A stretch of DNA of 36,637 nucleotides. Source: Comamonadaceae bacterium (GTDB lineage: Bacteria > Pseudomonadota > Gammaproteobacteria > Burkholderiales > Burkholderiaceae_C). Shown here in pieces: positions 32,260 to 36,637 of the stretch. The notes under the pieces are model-generated. The model searched no databases and had not been told where the DNA came from. It worked only from the letters and a program-made list of their open reading frames with translations. The stretch is from positions 1 through 36,637 of the forward strand of contig CANFJF010000036.1 in the NCBI GenBank assembly GCA_947447355.1. Reading direction: 5' to 3'. Each line of letters begins with the position of its first letter. Positions within the stretch are counted from its first letter, which is position 1. The position numbers and the translations under genes were made by a program.

Positions 32260-33093
32260 ATTTTTCCTTTGTCATATTGAATCGAACAATGTTACGACTT
32301 TAGGGACTGTTTTTACCTCACTGTTGACCTTGATGGCTGCGACTTTCATGACAGCGCCATTTGTCGACGGGTGTTTTGATCCAGCCACCCAAAGCCTGTG
32401 GCGTACCCGTTATAGGGGCGACGCAGTTCATTTGGGAGCGCGGCCAAACGCCACTCTCATTTGTTTCATACATTTGCCTTCAACAGGTCCGTCCAAGCCC
32501 TTGATGAGCGATCATTTTTTGCAAATTATGGGCCATTGAGCGGTCATTCACGAGGTATTTTGGAGAGCGCTTGAGGCACTTGCTTCGCATGGTGTTGTGC
32601 CCGTAATCGCGTCCAAAAAATCAAGATCGAATTGCATCTATTTGAATCATCGAAATGGGTGCTAGGTCATCAATTTCAACCGAGGACTGCGGCTTGATTT
32701 TGATGAGATGCAAAACTTTACAAAGCATGACAAAGAAGTCTAGTCATCGTATTTTTGAAGCGTAATAAACGGTTATATTTATTTAAAACATTCTATTGAT
32801 GAGGGTGATAATTAATAAATATCGTACTTAAGATTTAACAAATTTTATAAAAATTAATTTATTAATTTTAAAGAAATATGAGTCAGATCATTGCTTCACA
32901 AAGAGGACATTGAAAAATATATGAAATGACGAAAACACTTCACTTGAGTACATATCGGGTCTTCATGGCTTGATCGTCCGTATAGCCGCTGGTGTGGTTA
33001 GCAGCGAAAACAGCCGAGTTGTGAAAATGCAGAGCTCTTGGCGGTTGGCCATAGTGAATGGTCCTTTGATAAAGCCTAAATTAAATTGATGCG
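32260..33093. other. Intergenic stretch, AT-rich in its right half
   Basis: 834 bases without a convincing gene. Up to about 32,700 the composition is mixed; from about 32,750 it becomes strongly AT-rich with short A/T runs, matching the acyltransferase gene that follows. A 102-codon open frame at 32231-32539 overlaps the start of the Bug gene on the other strand and has no ribosome site or recognisable sequence. Promoters for both flanking genes must lie here, but none is clear enough to call. Confidence 0.5.
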
Positions 33094-34191
33094 ATGAATA
33101 ATAGAAACATCACTATTGATATAACTAAGGGGTTGGGAATTGTTCTGGTAGTGCTTGGGCATAACTGGATCGCACAAGAAAATACTGAGTTATTTGAAAT
33201 AATATTTTCCTTTCATATGCCATTATTTTTTTTTCTGGCAGGAGTTTTTGTCGGGGATAATAATAATATTATAGATTTTATTATTAAAAAGACAGATGTA
33301 TTATTAAAGCCATATTTTGTAGTATTGTTGGTGCTTGGTCTAGTTAAAATTTCTGTCTTGAAGATGACTGGAAAAGGCATTAATTTTGATGTGGGTGAGT
33401 ATTTTTATGGCGTAGTGTACGCCACCGGTAATACGATTGAATGGGTTGTCCTTTGGTTTCTTCCACATCTATTTATTACTTCGGTAGCATCCTTTTGTGT
33501 CATAAAAATAATTAATAAAAATTCAAATAGGCCAGAGTTATTAACTTTTTTTTCTGTCGTTATCCTCTTTGTTGGAATACATTGGATAAATACATTCTGG
33601 AATCCAGTTGTGCCATTAGATAAGAATTTTATTGGCGTCAGTGGATATCCGGGTTTGCCTTGGAGTATAGATTTAATTCCTATTACATCTGCATATTTAA
33701 TTTTAGGATATTTAATAAGGTCTAAGGTCACTGGATTCAGTTTTGATATTTATGGATTTATTGTGTCGATTGTATTTTTTGCATTATTTCATTATTTTTT
33801 CAATGAGAAAATAGATTTTAACTTGAGGATTTATGGAGACCCCATAATATCAACTACTCAGGCGTTTTTAGGAATATATCTGATATTAAGTTTGGCGTCA
33901 TTAATTAATAAGCACGAGATTATTGCGCGAGGAGTTGCATATATAGGGTCTGGCTCTATTTATATTCTAATATTTCACGTTATTGTGCAGTTAAAAGCAT
34001 TTAACGTAATGATGAGGGTTAGCTCAAATATTTTTCTTAATGCTTTTGTCGGTTTAATTTTTGGAGTTTTAGTACCGTTAATATTTTTTAGGATATCAAA
34101 GAGGAGCAAAATAATTTCACGCTTATTGCTGCCATTGAAAAATAATCAGACATATGAAAGATATTTTAAAAAAAATAAGCCATCAAGCTGA
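33094..34191 (+). CDS. Acyltransferase-3 family membrane protein
   Basis: A 365-residue integral membrane protein with about ten hydrophobic segments. The N-terminus MNNRNITIDITKGLGIVLVVLGH is typical of acyltransferase-3 proteins, with the essential His23 in LGH, and FSFHMPLFFFLAG follows (His41). Such proteins O-acetylate surface polysaccharides or other glycans. The gene is very AT-rich (many ATT, TTA and AAA codons), unlike the catabolic genes around it, which points to recent transfer. It stands alone, with no glycosyltransferases nearby. A hairpin overlaps its stop codon. Confidence 0.87.
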   Translation: MNNRNITIDITKGLGIVLVVLGHNWIAQENTELFEIIFSFHMPLFFFLAGVFVGDNNNIIDFIIKKTDVLLKPYFVVLLVLGLVKISVLKMTGKGINFDVGEYFYGVVYATGNTIEWVVLWFLPHLFITSVASFCVIKIINKNSNRPELLTFFSVVILFVGIHWINTFWNPVVPLDKNFIGVSGYPGLPWSIDLIPITSAYLILGYLIRSKVTGFSFDIYGFIVSIVFFALFHYFFNEKIDFNLRIYGDPIISTTQAFLGIYLILSLASLINKHEIIARGVAYIGSGSIYILIFHVIVQLKAFNVMMRVSSNIFLNAFVGLIFGVLVPLIFFRISKRSKIISRLLLPLKNNQTYERYFKKNKPSS

Positions 34192-34200
34192 GTGCTTGAT
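34182..34200. terminator. Hairpin over the acyltransferase stop codon
   Basis: ATCAAGC-TGAGT-GCTTGAT forms a perfect 7-base stem with a 5-base loop that contains the TGA stop. On the plus strand no T-run follows. On the minus strand the hairpin is followed by a T-rich tract (complement of the A-run at about 34168-34175). It may end transcription coming from the right, or act weakly both ways. Confidence 0.35.
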
Positions 34201-34789
34201 CTATTGGATAGAGCAGGTGAGATATTTATAGTGATCCAACCCTTCAAAAGAAAATTTTTTGGATCCACTTCGTTTTGCTGCCGTCATCAAGCCACTGATA
34301 TGTTCAGTGTTTCACTTTCACCCCTCAAGGCGCTTGCTCCCGAACTCCTCAGGGTTCGAAGGGATTCATCAACTGCGAGTTCTGCATATTGTAAAAAATA
34401 GCATTTATTGTTATTTTTGAACACCCAAAAAATTCAGATTTTTCGATAGCTGTTGCGGTAAGTCTTGTGAAGCGTGGAAAGGTCACATCTATTTTTTAAT
34501 ACGTGAATTCCAGAAGTTGATGATAATTAACTATACATATTTTTATATTAATATATTTTGTATTTTTTATAACTAAAATAAAATTTTTACAATACTAAAT
34601 TTATGTTCGAATTTATTCAGTTCTTCAGTTGTACTGTGCGTTACACCTAGGCATTGACTCGTGACTTCCAACAAAAGAAGATAAAAAATCAAGTTTGAAA
34701 AGTTGCCTCATAGATGTGAATCATAAACCCCATCTTTGACATCAATTCTATAAATTAACTTGTTTTTTATTAATTCCAAGGAGTAAGTA
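34192..34789. other. AT-rich intergenic stretch upstream of the chitinase-like gene
   Basis: 598 bases with no credible gene. A short GC-richer patch (about 34,310-34,375) interrupts otherwise AT-rich sequence. The last 60 bases should hold the chitinase promoter: TTGACA occurs at 34736-34741 and TATAAA at 34749-34754, but their spacing is too short to pair. A clear AAGGAG ribosome site ends the region. Confidence 0.45.
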
Positions 34790-36421
34790 ATGCTAATGAA
34801 TCATAAGCTGAACCCGGTTAACAAATTGCTCGCAGGAGTCATGGTGCTGTGCCTGGGCCAAAGCGCTAGTGCCTTTGATTTAGCGCCCTATTTTCAGGCA
34901 TGGGGACCGGGGACCTTGACCAATGCCAAAAGTGCAGCTGGATTAAACAGTGCCACACTGGCCTTTGGCATTACCACAGGATCTTGTGCTTTAGATGCTA
35001 ATCTAGTTAGCAAAATTCCAGATGCACGCAGCTACGTTGCTGCTGGCGGCCGACTCATCATTTCAATGGGCGGTGCCAATGGTGTTTATGCTGAGATCGC
35101 CTGCACAAACGATGATGATCTTTTTAACTTGCTAGATAAGCTGATGTCTGATATCGGGACTCGTCGACTAGATTTTGATGTTGAGGGTGCGCAGCTTTCG
35201 AATACAACTGGAACAGCTCGTCGTGCTCGTGTTCTAGCTCGGCTTCAAGCCAAATATCCAGATCTTTATGTTTCTTTTACACTGGCCGGCTGGCTGACAG
35301 GTGTGAGCGCCGACTCGATTAATTTATTAAAAACGACTGTCGCTGCCGGTGTGCGGATCGATATGATCAATTTAATGAGCATGATGTTTGGTGGAAATAA
35401 TGTCACATCTATGGTCGTCCCTCCGACATTAGCGCAAGCGACTATTCGTACTTTCCAAGCCTCAGCTACTCAATTCGCACCTATTTTTCCAGGGAAATCT
35501 CAAGCACAGCTCTATGCAATTATGGGTGTGACGCCCATGATTGGGAATAATATTGATGGTACATTTTTCACTTTTGCCGATGCGCAAGAAATTGCAAACT
35601 ATGCAAAATCAAACGGTCTTGGATTAGTTTCATATTGGTCCTTTCAAAAGGACGTCGCGCAAGCATCAAGTGGTATGGACCCTAACGCATACAGTGGCGT
35701 AGCTCAATCAAATTATCAGTACTACAACATTTTCAAAGCTGTCGCTGCAAGCACACCCGCACCGGCACCAGCACCCGCACCGGCACCAGCACCAGCACCA
35801 GCACCGGCACCGGCACCCGCACCCGCACCGGCACCCGCACCCGCACCCGCACCCGCACCGGCACCGGCACCGGCACCGGCACCAGCACCAGCACCGGCAC
35901 CGGCACCAGCACCAGCACCAGCACCAGCGTGTAGTTTTTCAAACTGGGTTCAAGGAAAAAATTATGCTGCTGGAAGTATCGTGACTTATTCGAATGGAAA
36001 ATCATATGTGGCCAAGTTTGCCAATCCTGGCTATAACCCAACGGTCAGTACTTATTTTTGGGCGCCGTACAACTGCGCTCCTACCGCTGCAGTTCCCCCT
36101 GCACCTGCGTCTTCACCTGTCGCAACCTATGCCTGTACGTTTCCAAGTTGGATCCAAGGTGGGTATTATTCAGTTGGGAAAATTGTTCTTTATTCGGATG
36201 GGAAGCTTTATATTGCGACGCACGCAAATCCTGGTTACAACCCAACGATCAGTACCTACTTCTGGTCTTTGTATCAGTTTCCAGCTTGGAGCGGCACTAG
36301 AAGCTATGCTGCAGGCAGCATAGTGACTTATAAGAATGGTAAAAACTATATTGCCAAGTTTGCAAATCCGGGTTACGACCCAACAATTAGCACGTATTAC
36401 TGGGCGCCGTACGGGTGTTAA
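34790..36421 (+). CDS. Secreted GH18 chitinase-like protein with Pro-Ala linker and three CBM repeats
   Basis: A 543-residue secreted protein. A Sec signal is cleaved after ASA28. Residues 29-320 form a GH18-type barrel with the catalytic DxDxE motif LDFDVEG (Asp128, Asp130, Glu132), so hydrolysis of chitin-like N-acetylglucosamine polymers is expected. Residues 323-380 are 29 Pro-Ala pairs. Three repeats of about 45-50 residues follow (from 381, 449 and about 498), each with YxxGxIVxYxxGKxYxAxxANPGYxPTxSTYxW, like CBM5/12 chitin-binding modules; the first two begin with Cys and the third lacks it. AAGGAG stands seven bases before the ATG. It is monocistronic, between an AT-rich region and an IS element. 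Confidence 0.9.
   Translation: MLMNHKLNPVNKLLAGVMVLCLGQSASAFDLAPYFQAWGPGTLTNAKSAAGLNSATLAFGITTGSCALDANLVSKIPDARSYVAAGGRLIISMGGANGVYAEIACTNDDDLFNLLDKLMSDIGTRRLDFDVEGAQLSNTTGTARRARVLARLQAKYPDLYVSFTLAGWLTGVSADSINLLKTTVAAGVRIDMINLMSMMFGGNNVTSMVVPPTLAQATIRTFQASATQFAPIFPGKSQAQLYAIMGVTPMIGNNIDGTFFTFADAQEIANYAKSNGLGLVSYWSFQKDVAQASSGMDPNAYSGVAQSNYQYYNIFKAVAASTPAPAPAPAPAPAPAPAPAPAPAPAPAPAPAPAPAPAPAPAPAPAPAPAPAPAPAPAPACSFSNWVQGKNYAAGSIVTYSNGKSYVAKFANPGYNPTVSTYFWAPYNCAPTAAVPPAPASSPVATYACTFPSWIQGGYYSVGKIVLYSDGKLYIATHANPGYNPTISTYFWSLYQFPAWSGTRSYAAGSIVTYKNGKNYIAKFANPGYDPTISTYYWAPYGC
35756..35929 (+). repeat. Hexanucleotide repeat encoding (Pro-Ala)x29
   Basis: Twenty-nine in-frame copies of CCN-GCA. The Ala codon is always GCA except the last (GCG), while the Pro third base varies among C, G and A but never T. 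Blocks of identical units occur in runs, as expected from slippage or unequal crossing-over. Copy-number changes would alter linker length without a frameshift. Confidence 0.95.
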
Positions 36422-36496
36422 AACAGTCACCTTGCTGCGGTTTGAATCGGCTGTAAGCGATCAAACGGGCCAAAATAAGAGCGCCTTGTGAACTGC

Positions 36497-36538
36497 ACCC
36501 CAAAAGTTGGACACCCATCCAATCTTTGGGGTGTTTTT
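36497..36538 (+). terminator. Terminator-like hairpin inside the IS left end
   Basis: ACCCCAAA (36497-36504) pairs with TTTGGGGT (36525-36532), and the stem can extend inward through GTTGG/CCAAT with mismatches. It is followed by G and five T. Such a structure just before the transposase start could block read-through from the host gene upstream, a known protective device in insertion sequences. Confidence 0.5.
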
Positions 36539-36539
36539 C

Positions 36540-36637
36540 ATGGCGAAATACGACGAGAAATTTAAAATAGCTTTAGTTCAAGAGTACTTGTCCAACGGGC
36601 GTGGCTATAAGTCCCTCACCGCCAAATACGGTATCCA
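36540..36637 (+). CDS. IS3-family transposase OrfA, N-terminal fragment
   Basis: Thirty-two codons and a partial one are visible, starting MAKYDEKFKIALVQEYL and continuing to a helix-turn-helix (GRGYKSLTAKYGI), the start of an IS150-type OrfA DNA-binding protein. It runs off the right edge. In complete elements OrfA is joined to the catalytic OrfB by a frameshift. Confidence 0.8.
   Translation, partial: MAKYDEKFKIALVQEYLSNGRGYKSLTAKYGI

Larger units (their letters stand above)
36489..36637 (+). mobile_element. Left end of an IS3-family (IS150-like) insertion sequence, cut by the window edge
   Basis: From about 36489 the sequence TGAACTGCACCCCAAAAG resembles the terminal repeat of IS150-group elements, and a transposase orfA begins 51 bases later. 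The element lies about 70 bases after the chitinase stop and continues beyond the window, so its right end and target duplication cannot be seen. Confidence 0.75.

Noticed and set aside
32231..32539. A 102-codon open frame after the last Bug gene
   Set aside because: It overlaps that gene's 5' end on the other strand, has no ribosome site and no recognisable sequence.
34340..34375. GGGTTCGAAGG resembling the T-arm of a tRNA, possibly an attachment site
   Set aside because: The flanks do not pair as a T-stem and no acceptor, anticodon or CCA segment is present.
35733..36041. Minus-strand open frame rich in Val-Leu-Val repeats
   Set aside because: It is the antisense reading of the Pro-Ala hexanucleotide repeat.

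Overview
The window looks like part of a betaproteobacterial chromosome, most likely Burkholderiales and probably Comamonadaceae (Polaromonas- or Rhodoferax-like; this is inference from gene content, not from a marker gene). The reasons are seven substrate-binding proteins of the Bug/TctC family in 30 kb, a SoxC/SoxD-type sulfite dehydrogenase pair, and compact operons with ATGA and TGATG junctions. Positions 32,540-34,790 are much more AT-rich than the rest and look acquired. No rRNA, tRNA or CRISPR array is visible.

Layout. (1) 1-2,051, minus strand: SoxC-like molybdenum sulfite dehydrogenase, its cytochrome c partner, and the start of an unidentified gene cut by the left edge. (2) 2,175-13,678, plus strand: a catabolic cluster. 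TctC and a cupin are translationally coupled, followed by an acyl-CoA synthetase, then an eight-gene run of TctC, cyclase-family hydrolase, thiolase-like protein, DUF35 zinc-ribbon protein, a second acyl-CoA synthetase, TctC, a GntR/HutC regulator and an Ldh2-family dehydrogenase. From the hydrolase on, nearly every junction is a 4-base ATGA overlap. A perfect GTxTAxAC motif inside a CATGT/ACATG palindrome lies upstream of the first ligase. (3) 13,724-22,302, minus strand, convergent with (2): PrpB-like lyase, TctC, amidohydrolase, a second Ldh2-family dehydrogenase, TctC, MmgE/PrpD-family protein, D-2-hydroxyacid dehydrogenase and TctC. A divergent IclR regulator (22,378-23,118) and an inverted repeat in the shared promoter region suggest how it is controlled. 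(4) 23,329-29,270, plus strand: a complete tripartite RND efflux operon (inner-membrane pump, adaptor, outer-membrane lipoprotein channel). (5) 29,296-32,259, minus strand: TctC, a PEP-mutase/isocitrate-lyase-family enzyme, and a trypsin-like protease with TPR repeats. (6) 32,260-36,421: an AT-rich segment with an acyltransferase-3 membrane protein, then a secreted GH18 chitinase-like protein with a 29-unit Pro-Ala linker and three carbohydrate-binding repeats. (7) From about 36,489: the left end of an IS3-family (IS150-like) element, cut by the right edge.

How it may work together (inference). Regions 2 and 3 look like two arms of uptake and breakdown of unidentified organic acids. Bug proteins capture carboxylates in the periplasm. 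Two CoA ligases activate them. A thiolase-fold protein lacking the usual nucleophilic cysteine, next to a DUF35 protein, may cleave the carbon chain as an aldolase. The minus-strand arm adds lyase, dehydratase-family, hydrolase and dehydrogenase chemistry. Each arm carries an Ldh2-family dehydrogenase that shares the same loss of the family's usual histidines, the most distinctive shared signal in the window. No TctA/TctB membrane components are present, so the binding proteins must work with a transporter encoded elsewhere or have another role.
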